A DNA stretch of 64,000 nucleotides, from assembly GCA_034766995.1 (NCBI GenBank), contig CM068320.1, positions 8,832,501-8,896,500 of the forward strand, read 5' to 3'. The first letter of the stretch is position 1. Each line of letters opens with the position of its first letter. The position numbers and the translations under genes were made by a program. Below are positions 1 through 15,855 of this stretch, piece after piece. Source of the stretch: Acanthacorydalis orientalis. Taxonomy: Eukaryota > Arthropoda > Insecta > Megaloptera > Corydalidae. Under the pieces are notes generated by a model. The model worked only from the letters and a program-made list of their open reading frames with translations. It did not search any database and was not told the origin of the DNA.

Positions 1-44
<44 letters not shown>

Positions 45-55
45 AATATATATAT

Positions 56-105
<50 letters not shown>
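1..105. repeat. (TA)n microsatellite
   Basis: Nearly pure TA dinucleotide array, interrupted around 41-62, continuing off the left edge of the window. Non-coding. Confidence 0.97.
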
Positions 106-108
<3 letters not shown>

Positions 109-853
109 GTATATATACCCCCTGTTCCAATAATTCAAGTTGACATAAACATAAATAAATTAATTTAAAAATTCATTGTAGATATTATTATTTTGAGACT
201 TTTTATTTTATACTTGATTTTTTTGTTACAAGATATATAATTACATTGCTTTATTTTGTTGCGAAAGGAAATATAAAATATTGCTGTAATTATTTGATTT
301 CAATTTTCGTACCTGTTTAACATCGAATGAATTCAAAATCCATTCGCTTCTTGTCCGTTTATTCTTTGTTCCCCGATGATCACTGTTTTGCATCCCTGCT
401 GTTATTCGAATGTTCTAGAATTTGACAGTTTAAGACTTGAAACAGATTATTTTCACGTCACGTCGGGTACGATGACCATTAACGTATAAATATAAAACTG
501 TTTTATTATAGGGGTTGGAGGTGGATTTCAATCGTTTACGAAGACGTGATTGTTTAGAGATGGGGTATTTCAATGAACGCTTCCGAACGTCGAAAAACAA
601 AGGCTTGATTTGTTTCGATTCCTTGTCAGGAACATCTGATAAACTTTGTATACTTTGACTGTGACTTGCGAGAACGTCCCCTCGTTCGTACTGGAGACCC
701 CTCGCTGTTTTCCTATTTAAAATATTGTCGACTCCGTAATGACGCTATAAATAATACGGAATGAATGTGTACTCAGCACTCGATAAACAAAGGGAGCTTG
801 TCACTTTTTACAATTGAATAATTATTTACTTTGCTTTTTCTTTTTCTTCACAC

Positions 854-854
<1 letters not shown>
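106..854. other. Unique sequence, moderately CpG-enriched, no gene recognised
   Basis: The part from about 300 to 790 has noticeably more CpG than its surroundings, with clusters near 455-480, 540-590 and 665-745. No open frame of useful length and no recognisable protein motif is present. A TATA/initiator-like pair lies at its downstream edge and is listed separately. It could be a 5' flank or a conserved non-coding block; nothing decides between these. Confidence 0.5.
746..778 (+). promoter_or_regulatory. TATA box plus initiator-like motif
   Basis: TATAAATA at 746-753 is followed by CTCAGCA at 772-778. The initiator A at 775 lies 29 bases from the first T of the TATA box, the spacing expected for an insect RNA polymerase II core promoter. 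In such AT-rich DNA a TATA box is common by chance, so the CpG-richer block around it and the initiator spacing are the only extra support. No downstream exon was identified. Confidence 0.2.

Positions 855-858
<4 letters not shown>

Positions 859-940
<82 letters not shown>
859..940. repeat. (TA)n microsatellite
   Basis: Uninterrupted TA array of about 80 bp, followed by a short purine run (GAGAGAGAAAG) at 959-970. Confidence 0.97.
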
Positions 941-944
<4 letters not shown>

Positions 945-1240
945 GTGTGTATGTGAATGAGAGAGAGAAAGTGGTATTTGAATAAATCTCTATTTAAATC
1001 TGTTTTCAAAAAATTAATGTAGCAAATGAGAAATATAATAGGTATAAATACTTTTACAATTTATGAAATAGTAGTATTGTAATAAGTGAAATTTAGAAAT
1101 TAGCGAATTGTTTAAAGAAAAACTTTATTTTTGGTTAGAGATGATTCCTACTGACGATGTTGACCATCAGAAATCATCTTCGACTAATATCAATTTCAAA
1201 CGAGGAGCACATCTGAGTAATAGGTGTAGTGTTTCAACGC

Positions 1241-1280
1241 CTCCTATTGCTTTTCAACACCTCCTATTACTTTGCAACGG
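1241..1280 (+). repeat. Two tandem 20-bp units
   Basis: Two adjacent 20-bp units (1241-1260, 1261-1280), each beginning CTCCTATT, differ at a few bases. The second unit leads into the mariner C-terminal fragment. The later fragment at 2109 has only one unit, so this is a local duplication at the fragment edge. Confidence 0.7.
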
Positions 1281-1571
1281 GAGTGATCATCGAGAAACTA
1301 CTTTGACTTTCTCATGTAACGTACTAGCCAGCCCTCACTCCAAGTGATTACTACTTTTTTGGACCACTGAAAAAAACAATGGATGGAAAATCTTTCAGAT
1401 CGAAGAAGAATAGCGAAAGGTGGTGTATAATGGCTCCGCAAATGATTGAAATACTTTTTTTTTGTAAAGAAATTGGGTTCTAAGCAGGCCTATGAAATTC
1501 ACCTATATTACCAATACATTTTTCTGACTAGGGAACGTAAATGCCACCGGGCAGCGCTATTAATAGGTCCG
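1258..1571 (+). pseudogene. Mariner transposase C-terminal fragment, copy A
   Basis: This is a decayed 3' part of a mariner (DD34D) transposase gene. In one frame it reads LTPSDYYFFGPLKKTMDGK, matching the conserved stretch that carries the third catalytic aspartate (the SDY motif) and the following GPLKK segment. Upstream, a broken IEKLL and a stop-interrupted equivalent of PPYSPD are visible. After a frameshift the terminal FFFVKKLG region of the family follows, then homology ends. The DNA-binding domain and the first two catalytic aspartates are absent. A second copy lies at 2109-2421 in the same orientation with repeat X between them. It is inactive. Confidence 0.8.
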
Positions 1572-1972
1572 AAAAAAAATTCTAAAAAAATAATTTTCTG
1601 TTATTGGATTTTATCTCCGGTTATTCTCTTTGTACTCGTGGAGGAAAGTGTTAATAGTATTTTAGTGACTGATTATTTTTGTGACAAAATACCACATTTT
1701 CTATGCCTGTTAGTTTTTTTTTTGTGCTATAATTTTGTATCATCTCTACCCTATACGTAATAGGTACAATAAATTGCAGAATTTAGTGTAAAATTAAATT
1801 TACATAAATGTAAATAATATTTTCAAAAGCGTCATTTTCCTTATTAAGGAAATTGTTATTTGTTATTAAGTTATTATGTTGCTGTACTATTTTTTGTTAT
1901 TTATTTTTTATTTTATTGTATTTATTTTTTGTATTTGAAAACTAACATTTTGTTTTTAATACATGCTATTTG

Positions 1973-2039
<67 letters not shown>

Positions 2040-2100
2040 TTAAAAATGTACTTGATTGTACAAATCTATTGAATGTATATATGTACGTATATGAATGTAT
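1571..2100 (+). repeat. Interspersed repeat X, copy 1
   Basis: This segment is repeated in the same orientation at 5275-5790. Similarity starts at the run GAAAAAAAATTCT in both copies. It runs through ATTGGATTTTATCTCCGG, ACAAAATACCACATTTTC and GTACAATAAATTGCAG, into an internal (TA)n array, then a common tail TGTACTTGATTGTACA and beyond. Differences are substitutions and small indels. There are no obvious inverted ends or coding potential. It could be a non-autonomous element, a SINE-like sequence or part of a 3' UTR carried by a larger element. Confidence 0.8.
1977..2033. repeat. (TA)n inside repeat X
   Basis: The TA array sits at the same internal position as in the other copy of repeat X (5678-5718), so it belongs to the repeat rather than to the insertion site. 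Confidence 0.95.
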
Positions 2101-2108
2101 TGTTTTAA

Positions 2109-2421
2109 CACCTCCTATTACTTTGCAATGGGAGCGATCATCGAGAAACTACTTTGACTATCTCATGTAACGTACTAGCCAGACCTCACTCCAAGTGATT
2201 ACTACTTTTTTGGACCACTGAAAAAAACAATGGATGGAAAGTCTTTCAGATCGAAGAAGAATAGCGAAAGGTGGTGTATAATGGCTCCGCAAATGATTGA
2301 AATACTTTTTTTTTTAAAGAAATTGGGTTCTAAGCAGGCCTATGAAATTCACCTATACTACCAATACATTTTTCTGACTAAGGAATGTAAATGCCACCAC
2401 CGGCGCTACCTAATACGTCCG
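2109..2421 (+). pseudogene. Mariner transposase C-terminal fragment, copy B
   Basis: This is a near copy of 1258-1571. The frame keeps PDLTPSDYYFFGPLKK, with the third catalytic aspartate, then the GKSFRS segment and a frameshifted C-terminus. PD is conserved here where copy A reads PA, so the two copies have diverged independently. It begins within about 10 bp of the end of repeat X, and its right boundary (about 2421) matches the position where repeat X begins in copy A. A segmental duplication or insertion of repeat X between two mariner copies are both possible. No intact frame remains. Confidence 0.8.
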
Positions 2422-2874
<453 letters not shown>

Positions 2875-5274
2875 CATTTTAATACCTTAATTATAAAAAA
2901 AAATCAACAGACGATTAAAAAATGGGTCTTCATCACGCAACAATTATTAAAATATCTCCTAGGGACTAGAAGAAGATTGATACTAAAGCAGACCTTATAA
3001 AACATTGTCAGATACAAATTTCTACGGAATTTAAATTCATGAATAAATTTAACCTATGCATATACGCGTATACGAAGACAAAGACTTCGTATTTTGCCTT
3101 CGTACATGTATATATTTTTTCTACTCTGCTGTAACACGTGACATTTCACATGTGTCATATGGCAAAAGGTACACGTGTCGTCCGACTAAAAGTATAAAGA
3201 ATTAATTATACCTCGGCTCGTTTTCGTATGAAGCCGCTCTTTCGGAGAAGGCGACCACGGCGATGTGCACACACCCGTTTCTACGTGCGGTTCACGTACA
3301 ACTATGCCTGTGTATGCGTGAGTGATTATATGTATTTGTGTGTGTGTGTGTGTTTAACTCTACGTATGTGTGTGTTATGAGTGTGTGTACAATAGCGTTT
3401 CTGTCGTCCTCTTTCAACAAAATCAAAGGATAATCATAGCCACCTGTTGTATAACATTGTTTGAGCGTTATATTTTGTCCTCTGTTAATGGTGGTTTGAG
3501 GGTGAAGTGGTGATGCTGACCTACTCAGGTTATTTCCATAAATGACTCACGCTTATGTATTTCTGTTCGATTTTAAAACGGAGCGTAATTATGTTCGTTG
3601 CGAGAGCTATATTTAACAATTTATTTATTTAAATATATACTCACTTTATATATATATATATATATATATGTTTTTTTTTGTAAAAAATAATTAAAAAATG
3701 TTCTTATGAAAATGGTGTATTGTATATATTCACAGTGTACCAAGCAGATAACATTTAACGTACATGAAAATACTAGAAATAATTTTATATGTAACTAATT
3801 ATATAAATATAAATCATTTTCTTTAAATGTCATCTCTCTAGGTAACGCATAACTATTTTGTTCATTTTTTCGTTCTAAATGGACAACACTACCCTTTTTC
3901 CTAAGAAAAAGAATGATAAATTATTTTACTTTTGACCGATAAAGATACGTAGTAAGACAAAACTGTATCATTATATCGGATTGTATTGTATGTTGGGAAA
4001 GACTACATTGGAACATACATCAAATTAATGATTTTATTCCCAGTTTGAATCCGATTTTTTGTCTTTGGGAATTTCAATTATCAAAAATGTACGATTTAAC
4101 ATCTATTACTCTACTCGTCTCTAACAAATGTTTTTTTTTGTGGTCTATTTAGTAATTTCGTTCGAAGAAGTTGTTGAAAGCTTTTTCGTATACTTTTTCC
4201 ATTGTTACCTGTTTTTATTTATACGATTCTTCATGTTTTTGAAACATTTTCAGCTATGGATTCGTGATATAAAATTTAACTTGTATTAAGAGTTTTAAAC
4301 CATATGCTACGATGTTTTTTTTTTATAATTTGTAACTGAAAAAATTAAAGTATAATAAAAATTTTTGCAAGTATACTTACTTATCTATGATTTAAAACAA
4401 ACTTCAAATACTAGTATTTTTGTTTTCTTGCTTATAATAATACTAAAATTGTTATATTTCTTCTGTTTTTTATAAATTATCGACACAATTAATGTACCAA
4501 TTATATTCATATTCTTTTTTTATTTCAAAATAAAAAAAATATTGAAAAACCTTCTAGGTGTGAGATTTGCGTAATACAATTAATTAAAATATTTCTGATC
4601 TTATTTTACCAAAACTATTTAAGTTCATACGAATTAAATTTAATTACTTACTATAATCAATATTGTATATATCTTTAAGAGCTAACTGACTGGTATAAAA
4701 ATGGAATGGTTTTTTTATGACACTTCCCTGTAATTTGTATGTAAAATCACTACGAGTTAACAAGTAATGTAATCCCTAAACGATTAAATCTATAATAATC
4801 TATTTTCCTGGACAATTATCCTTGAATTATTTTTAAATTAAAAGAGCTCTTCAAATGTCAACTCTTGATAACCGCTTGCGCAAGCCATTATGCCATTTAT
4901 CATTGAGAAAATATATTCAGTTTGTTTGAGAGTCTGTCAGCACTAATTAACAGATCTTCAGTTCCTATGGGATTGTAGATTTAAATATTATTAGGGAGAA
5001 GATTGAAATATATCTCATTTGTAGTTTACCACTTACATACTCTGACAGTCATACATGGTGACATTAAGGTTTCATAGAAGTAGAACAGTTTTAATATATA
5101 ATGACAGTAAATAAATCTAACAAAATAAACCAGCAAGGGCTGGTTTTTCATTTTAACTTAAAATATCCAATAGAATTAGTTTACAAATAGTGCAGTTTTA
5201 TTTAAAAGCAAGCTAACTCCCTTATTACCGCGATATTTTTAAATCAAAACGTATCCACATACAATTTTAAAAAA
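2875..5274. other. AT-rich unique DNA, no gene recognised
   Basis: No coding signal. A moderately CpG-rich patch lies at about 3150-3420, ending in a TG/GT run near 3335-3390. A short TA run lies at 3650-3669. The rest is ordinary AT-rich sequence with many short stops in every frame. Confidence 0.6.
5127..5148 (+). other. Perfect 8-bp hairpin followed by T-run
   Basis: AAACCAGC, loop AAGG, GCTGGTTT, then further T. It resembles a bacterial intrinsic terminator in form, but nothing around it is bacterial. It is most likely a chance palindrome or a remnant of a mobile element. Confidence 0.4.
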
Positions 5275-5671
5275 GAAAAAAAATTCTAAAAAATAATTTT
5301 CTGTTATTGGATTTTATCTCCGGTTATTCTCTTTGTACTCGTGAAGGAAAGTGTTAATAGTGTCTGATTATTTTTGTGACAAAATACCACATTTTCTATG
5401 CCTGTTAGTTTTTCTTTGTACTGTAATTTTGTATCATCTCTATTCTATACGTAATATGTACAATAAATTGCAGAATTTAGTGTAATATTAAATTTACACA
5501 AATATAAATAATGCTTTCAAAAACCTCATTTTCCTAATTAAGGAAATTGCCATTTGTTATTAAGTTATTATGTTTTATTATGAGCTATTTTTTTGTTATT
5601 TATTTTTTATTTTATTGTATTTATTTTTTGTAATTTAAAATTAAAATTTTGTTTTTAATACATGCTCTTTG

Positions 5672-5730
<59 letters not shown>

Positions 5731-5790
5731 GTTTAAAAATGTACTTGATTGTACAAATATATTAAATGTATATGTGTACTATATGAGTAC
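5275..5790 (+). repeat. Interspersed repeat X, copy 2
   Basis: This is the second copy of the element at 1571-2100, in the same orientation, again preceded by an A-rich run and carrying an internal (TA)n array at 5678-5718 followed by ATGT units. No mariner fragment borders this copy, which shows that repeat X is a separate unit from the mariner pieces. Confidence 0.8.
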
Positions 5791-5869
5791 TTCATCTTCT
5801 AGTAAGTCCAAAATATAAAATTTTCTTTATTAGCTCATTCATTCTTCACTAAAAAAAGTAAATTCTAGT

Positions 5870-5870
5870 C

Positions 5871-5912
<42 letters not shown>
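5870..5912. repeat. (TA)n(CA)n compound microsatellite
   Basis: A TA run turns into a CA run. It is preceded by the short sequence AAGTAAATTCTA, which also occurs near other arrays (6482, 20619). Confidence 0.9.
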
Positions 5913-5914
<2 letters not shown>

Positions 5915-6083
5915 ATTTGCAGCTTGTGATGACAAGAACATTATTGTCATTTTATTTACCTTTCTATGTGAGATTGATGGAAACTTATTTTTATTTTTAA
6001 AATAAAGAAAAATACACTTTTATTTGGGCTTTTATGTATTCAAATATATTTTTTCCATTATTTCATATTTTAAAACATCTATG

Positions 6084-6255
<172 letters not shown>

Positions 6256-6394
6256 CTATTATATTTATAATAAATAATTTGTATATGTCCCCTGAAAAAT
6301 ATTAGAAAATTAAATATAAATTTGAGGAAAAAGAAAAATTGCATTTATGAAAGTGAGAACTTGTTTTATCTATGTAATTTTCTAGAATATTGAA

Positions 6395-6990
6395 CAAGTA
6401 TATAACCGAACATGGTATAGTAAACATTGTAGGGCCTACTAAGTTTTCTTGTTATAACCGTTACTCATTATATCAATAGAAAGTAAATTCTACCTTTATA
6501 TTATTTTTTTTTTGTATAAATCCCAGTAAAATGATTGTTATTAATAAAGTAATACTTATGTTATAAAACAAATAAAAGTAAAATTATGTAAAACATCCGT
6601 AAATACTAAGAAATAATGTAAACATATTGATCACTTCATTTAGTAAACAAAGTCAAGTTTTACTTCATTTAACATAACTATTTAAATAAAATAATAGTAA
6701 CATAAACAATTTTGATTTGGAAGCAACCAAGATATTGATTTCTACCTGCTTTTTTTTAAAAAAAGGTTTTTCGGCCAGTTAAACATAGAATACAGTTTTA
6801 AAAGAAGACCAAGTATACGAGTATCGTGTATTCGTGACGTTGGCTTACTTACTGCAAGAGAAATTGTTTATTATCAAAAACACATTAAGTAAAATCCATA
6901 TAAACACACAATATTCATGAACTGGTTATATCCAGGTTCGTTATAACCAAATTTAACTATATAAAGGTTTTTTGAATATAAAGGTTTAAA
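6395..6990. mobile_element. Possible Tigger/pogo-like non-autonomous remnant
   Basis: The left part contains GTTATAACCGTTACT and the right part GGTTATATCC followed by GGTTCGTTATAACC. Such repeated TTATAAC blocks are typical of the terminal regions of Tigger-type elements. I could not align clean terminal inverted repeats and the middle has no transposase homology. The boundaries are approximate. Confidence 0.25.
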
Positions 6991-6993
6991 AAT

Positions 6994-7000
<7 letters not shown>

Positions 7001-7054
<54 letters not shown>
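7001..7054. repeat. (TA)n microsatellite
   Basis: Uninterrupted TA array. Confidence 0.97.
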
Positions 7055-7056
<2 letters not shown>

Positions 7057-7355
7057 TATCACAAAAAAATCTAGAAGTAGAATGAGAAGTATATTTTATT
7101 ATAACAACTTCCTTCCACTCATGTATTAGAAGAATAATTAAATAAAGATAAATTGTAGTATTGTCTGTATGGGTACAATATTCTGTACAACTGTCTATTT
7201 TTAATGTTAGTAAATTATTTAATATTGGTTTACTTGGATAACTCTTAATTACATATACCGATTATGTAAGATTAGTATATTTCTTGTATATATTGTTTAT
7301 ATTTATTATTATAGTTCTGAAAATATATATTTGAAAATAAATTACATTACATTTT

Positions 7356-7362
<7 letters not shown>

Positions 7363-7399
<37 letters not shown>

Positions 7400-7438
7400 G
7401 TACATATATATATATATATATATATATAAATATATATA

Positions 7439-7490
<52 letters not shown>

Positions 7491-7497
7491 ATATATA
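7363..7497. repeat. (TA)n array with CA and AAA interruptions
   Basis: TA array interrupted by a short CA/GTAC patch and several TAAATA units. Confidence 0.95.

Positions 7498-10321
<2,824 letters not shown>

Positions 10322-10367
<46 letters not shown>
10322..10367. repeat. (TA)n microsatellite
   Basis: Uninterrupted TA array. Confidence 0.97.
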
Positions 10368-11280
10368 TTCCATTACCATAATCCGTACGTCAGTAGTTGA
10401 GAGAGAATAAAAAATGTAGAAGCATTCAAAATATTAAAATATGATAATTTATTTCATTACAATCTCTATATATTGCTATATATTTTACTTTTAGAAAAAA
10501 AAATATTTTTTATTTGTTATACTTAAATATAATGTATACAGTTTTTTATTTATTAAAAAGAAATGAATGCATAATAGGTACATTTGAAATTGCCAGTACA
10601 AATATGAAATAGTAATTTAAATAGAATTATTTTTAACGGAGCTATTCATACATTAGTCAAGTCTTTATTCTGTGAAAAATGTGTTATAAAATTTACATGC
10701 GTAAATAATTCTGAAAAAACAAAACCAATTCAATATGTTTAATTTGATTCAACTGAATTTTTAATAAATCGTACACAATCAACGTATGGTGTAGTTGTAT
10801 TATTATGTAAAATGTATATAATGTTTTTATTTTTTCGTTTTAATGGCATACATGATGGTTTCGCTACATGAAAATACTTTACATTTTCCAAATCGTAGTT
10901 TCAAAAACGAGTAGCAATAATTTTAAACACAAGTTAATTATTTTATTTTATTTTTGTTCCACAATTGTATATGGTGTTTAATACCTAGAATGTGAGTGAG
11001 AGAGAAAGTCTGAAAAAGAAGATTGTTTTATAGAGTAAGTCATCGTATTAGAAATTTCGATAAATATTTTTTAATGCTAAGATAAAACACAGCGTTTACT
11101 AATATTAGTTATTCTGTCATCAAACGTAGTTTTTCATTCCATTCGATTATTTATATCAATCTTGCAAAAAGCACATTTAATATGTCTTTTCTTTTATTTT
11201 TTTTCCATTTTTCAGATATATTAAACGGGAAAATGTTCTTTACCAGGATTACTTTTTGAACCAATAATTGTAGATGTCAT

Positions 11281-11320
11281 AATTAATCACCAAATTAATC
11301 ACCAAATTAATTACCAAATT
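11281..11320 (+). repeat. Short tandem repeat, ~14-bp unit
   Basis: Three near-identical units of the form AATTAATCACCA, the last with TTACCA. Local duplication. Confidence 0.75.
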
Positions 11321-11515
11321 TTAAAGATTTTTTGTATTTCGTTTGTTTACTATTAAATGGTAATTATTCGTAGACATTAATTAAATACCCACTGAAATTT
11401 CTATATTTTGTTTGCTCAGTTACTACTCGAAACAATATTTAAAATAGATCACTAGATAAAGAATACTAGATAAAGATTAGTAATCTGAAAACCGTGATCT
11501 AAACGTTTTCCTCTG

Positions 11516-11520
<5 letters not shown>

Positions 11521-11573
<53 letters not shown>
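11521..11573. repeat. (TA)n microsatellite
   Basis: Uninterrupted TA array. Confidence 0.97.
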
Positions 11574-11581
<8 letters not shown>

Positions 11582-12528
11582 AGAAAGAAAAATAAATAGT
11601 GAAAAAAAGTTATAATCGTTTGTGAACATGAAACTATTCCAAATTTCAATAAACATTTACATGTCAATAGTATTATTAGTACTTATTCGAGCTCACTGTA
11701 CTAAAATAAAATATAACTAGAATTTACAAGTCTGATAAATTCCCTGGGTAGAGGTGTCTAATGATACATAATACATGCGACTACGGACATACAATGACTT
11801 TTTATAGATAACTTTTATGGGTCTGATAGTTGATATTTATTTCAATCCTCTCTAAGGTTTGAACCTTTTTATTAGTCTTTTTAGAAGCGTTTATCCTTTT
11901 TATTTTTATATATTTTTAGATCATCCTTCTTTTATTTCATTAGATTATAAAAGACGATGCATAACTCTTTTTTTGTGATCATGGAATTTAATTATATATA
12001 TATATATAAACACATTATTAATTGGTGTTAAATTATATAAAAATAAATAAAAAGTTATAAATAAAATGAGACAAAACTACTAAAAATTTTAATTGTAAAT
12101 ATATGGACATTGTAAAAAATTGGTGATTAGTAATCATTTTTGAGTAATAATAAAATAACTACTTTTAGTCATACATATTAGTCTGAATTAATACTTGCCG
12201 ATTTCGTTTCGTTCCAAAAATTCAAAATATCGATGAGACAAATATGATTTAATTAAGATCCTAGAAGAAATAAAGGAAAAACAAAAAAGGCCCTGATTGA
12301 ATGTTAAAAAAAATATATAACTTTTAAAAGTAGGAAGAATGGTTATAGTGATGTATTTTAACTGAAAAGGTTTATGTTAAAAAAAGTATAAATATAATAG
12401 TCCTTGTTTTACTTGGTTATGGACTCTTATGAAAGTTAGTTTTTTTAAATCCAGTTATTATGATAATAAATAATATTTTTTATAGCCTATTCGTTTTTAT
12501 TTATAAGGGAAACCTTTTTAAGTAAAAT

Positions 12529-12530
<2 letters not shown>

Positions 12531-12559
<29 letters not shown>

Positions 12560-12580
12560 GGAGAGAGAGAGAGAGAGAGT
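12531..12580. repeat. (TA)n(GA)n compound microsatellite
   Basis: TA array joined directly to a GAGAGA run. Confidence 0.95.
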
Positions 12581-12710
12581 GAAAATTATTTAATTTCTTT
12601 GACATCCGTTATGAAATTTATCGTCAAAATTGTTTCCAAGAAGTACATCAGTAATTAAGAAATACATTATTCATTAATTTTTATTATATAACTAATTTAA
12701 TAACCAAATT

Positions 12711-12715
<5 letters not shown>

Positions 12716-12756
<41 letters not shown>
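12716..12756. repeat. (TA)n microsatellite
   Basis: Uninterrupted TA array. Confidence 0.95.
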
Positions 12757-12759
<3 letters not shown>

Positions 12760-13859
12760 TAATCATATATTTTTATAAAATATGATTATGAAAATATCTT
12801 TTTTAATTATATTTTTATTAATTGAAATATTTAATTAAAGTGTTAATTAATCGGTTAGATTCAAAGGAATGATTCATCCTTGTACTTTCAAGTTCCTCAT
12901 TACAGTTAAATAAATATTCGTTTATAAATACGTATAAAGTACACTAATACTGTATTTTCATACACAACGAACGACATTTTATTTAAAAAAATGTATAGTG
13001 GTGTTTTGTACTCATTTATTGTACTTCTTATTTAAGTAAAACAGTTTTAGTACATCCATCACGATGTTCAAAAGTTCTTTTACATCCAATAGTCTCGTTT
13101 TAACTTCAGGTATTATATTATTTAATTGTGATTTTTTTACATAATGAAATGATTTTTAAATGATCTAGTGAACATTGTGTAACATTATATCAAATATATC
13201 ATAATTATATTAAACAAAACTTCTGACCTTGACTATATTGATTTTTTTGTATACCTGTTGTTCATCCGAGTTTTGTAGATCACATGCGAGTTTGTTTCTT
13301 CTGTGACCAGTTTTTACTTAAAAAACCGGTCGTACAAGAAATAAACTTATATATGAGACAGAAATCTCTTTGAGCAATACCGGGAGACGTAAGAAACCTC
13401 CATTGCTAGAGTAAAGGCGACTAAAAGTTTTTAAAGTAACAAAAGTGAAAAATTGGAAAATATTCGTCTCTTTTCCCTCTTTTAAGTCATTTAAAAGTCT
13501 GCATGCCGATTAATTTCTAGGCACTTATGTTTTCTGTTGTACAGTGATAAGTAAATTAAAAAAATATATATGTTGAATTCATATTGTTTTTAAATTATAC
13601 TTTTGTCATTTATTTTTTGATAAAATTTTCAAAAAACAAATGTTCTCTATGAAAGTGTTAATCGTGTCATATTGTCTATGTAATTTTTAACAGAATGTCA
13701 GAATACTAAAGTAAAATTAAATTATTATCTGAGGCCCTATTTTTGATACCCTTCATTTTTTCCTTTAATCTCATCTCTACACTATTCTTATTTTCTTTTT
13801 TGATATACTCTTTCTCTCTCTCTATACATGTGTTTTTGACCAAAATTTTGTAGAGTATA

Positions 13860-14290
13860 TTTTGTCAAAATCTGGTTACATTTTTTAATACTTTGTAATT
13901 TTTAAGCTATTAAAAACCGAAGTACACCTTTTTTTTTGAAAACCAGGGGACTCCCTCTCTTACTCGCTACACTCGGAAGGCTTTGCCCTCGTTCGCTTTC
14001 GTTAAGTGTTAACAATTTTTAAATGACAAATGAAAAACGAAATAAAGATATTTTGTAGAGAAATTTATTTTTTGATCTTAAATGAAACTTTGAATAGTGA
14101 AAATGAAACTGAAAAGAAAACTTATTGTAACTTAATGTAAACTTATTCTAAAACTTCTTTGTACACGATGTTCATAATTGATTTGTTTTTATTTACACCG
14201 AAATTTGATACCTTGCTTAGAGGCACATCTGAAGAGATCAACATACAACTGGCCGTACCCAAATACTGTTTCTACTTGACTGTTTCATTG
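13860..14290 (-). mobile_element. 3' part of a decayed Helitron
   Basis: The segment contains the C-terminal end of a Helitron helicase gene on the minus strand (separate entry) followed by about 280 bp of downstream sequence. A GC-richer patch at 13945-14000 may belong to the Helitron 3' region. No clear terminal hairpin plus CTRR end could be fixed, so both boundaries are approximate. Most of the element, including the Rep nuclease and the helicase core, is missing. Confidence 0.5.
14144..14273 (-). pseudogene. Helitron helicase C-terminus remnant
   Basis: Helitron proteins are rolling-circle transposases: an N-terminal Rep nuclease fused to a PIF1-like helicase. Here the minus strand reads VFGYGQLYV, then DLFRCASKQGIKF, corresponding to the family's HGQLYVALSR..SKQGLK motif of the last helicase block. 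After a frame change NIVYKEVLE and a stop follow, the usual Helitron C-terminus (NVVYKEVL). The conserved ALSR arginine context is altered to DLFR, and the frame is broken between the two blocks. Only the final ~40 residues remain, so the copy is dead. Confidence 0.75.
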
Positions 14291-14424
14291 GATTCGTGAA
14301 ACATCGGAAATTATCTGAAATTGGTTAACGTGTTACTTCTGTAGTGTAGTAGGGGGTGCGGCGTTGTGAAGATGTGGCCTATAAGAAAATTTTTTTTAGT
14401 TTTATGGAAATTTTACGATAAAAT

Positions 14425-14428
<4 letters not shown>

Positions 14429-14467
<39 letters not shown>
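14429..14467. repeat. (TA)n microsatellite
   Basis: Uninterrupted TA array. Confidence 0.96.
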
Positions 14468-14470
<3 letters not shown>

Positions 14471-15855
14471 TGCAGAAAGACTATATTTATATAAAATCCT
14501 TTCATTTCTACAAAAATATCTGAACATGTATGTATACTGTTTACATTCGTTCGGTTTTGACATAGATGTCGTGCGTGTTCACTGTCACTTTCAAGTTACA
14601 ACGACATTGAACCGAAACAGAAAAGCAACCAAACACAATTTCATTATAGTTCTGTGTGCGTGCGTGTTCGTGTAATCTTTAAACCTGCCTGACCGGCTGG
14701 CCTGCATCGTAGGGCCCCCATACTCCTCCCTCTTCTTCGTGATACTACATCATGTTTGCCCTTCGGTTTGCACGATGATCTCTAAAATAAATGTATACAT
14801 GTATGTACGTTTTTATTCTTAATATCTTTTTACTTTTTTTTTTCTATACACAAAATCATAATTTCCGATCATTTAATATAGAATGTAAATGATTATCTAG
14901 GAAACCTTAAAATTTTACGGTTTTTAAAGTAAATTTCATCTCGAGTTTTTATTTATTTCTTGGAAATTCAGCATTTAAAGTTTAAATATATCCTGTAACT
15001 ATCGTCTATTGAGTAAATGCATATTATATATTTTTTTCACGTGAAAAATGATATATCTCCCTTTTCTATATATTTCCAGTATATTTTTTTGATGTGTATA
15101 TTTTACTGTCTTCGTGTATATATATATATATATATATATATATCTGATAAAATTTACATTCATAAATTTGATTCTTTATGTAAGCTGAGATGTATTTTTT
15201 AATGTCGAACATTTATTGGTTCATAGAAATATTATTTTTATTTATGTTAACACTTTTTTCATGATATCTTATATTTTCGTTACATTGGCAATGAAATAAA
15301 ATTTTTATCAATATTAATATATTGTTGTCCATTTTTAATAACATACTATATATTAATCTTGTATTTAGTTTTACCAACTAAATTTAATTTTATACGAAAA
15401 AAATGGAAGAACAATTTAGTTTTGTATTGAGTATTCTTATGAACTGTGGCTGCGTTAGTCATTTCATAAAAATTCTTGGCTTTTTTCTAACTCTTAGTGA
15501 TAATTACTGTGAAACTGTTTTGATAATTGTATGGATCTGTATATATTAGTAGTAATTTTATCAATTTTATTAAAAATAAAATATGATTTTGGTGAAGATA
15601 AGAAATATTAAAGAGTAATAACATTTATTTTGTCGCCGAATGTCAAATATAGTATCGTGATGTCACTAAATTTAAGAAACAGAATTTTACTTACGTAAAG
15701 ACAACTCAATGAAATTAAATTTCATAAAATGAGTGATTATAATTTACTTTTTTTAATTTAGTTATGCCATGAAAACATGACAACTGCATATCTCCTCAAA
15801 ATAGTTTTTCATTATTTTTTGGAAAATTTGGTAATTGTAATTAAATATTAATGTG

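Larger units (their letters stand above)
10368..13800. other. AT-rich unique DNA with scattered arrays
   Basis: No gene recognised. At 11190-11218 a long pyrimidine stretch ends TTTTTCAG, a splice-acceptor-like site on the plus strand, but the sequence after it is not open for long. A patch near 13300-13450 is slightly GC-richer and unidentified. Confidence 0.55.

Noticed and set aside
5127..5148. Hairpin plus T-run resembling a rho-independent terminator
   Set aside because: The window is eukaryotic and there is no operon or bacterial gene nearby, so terminator function is not credible.
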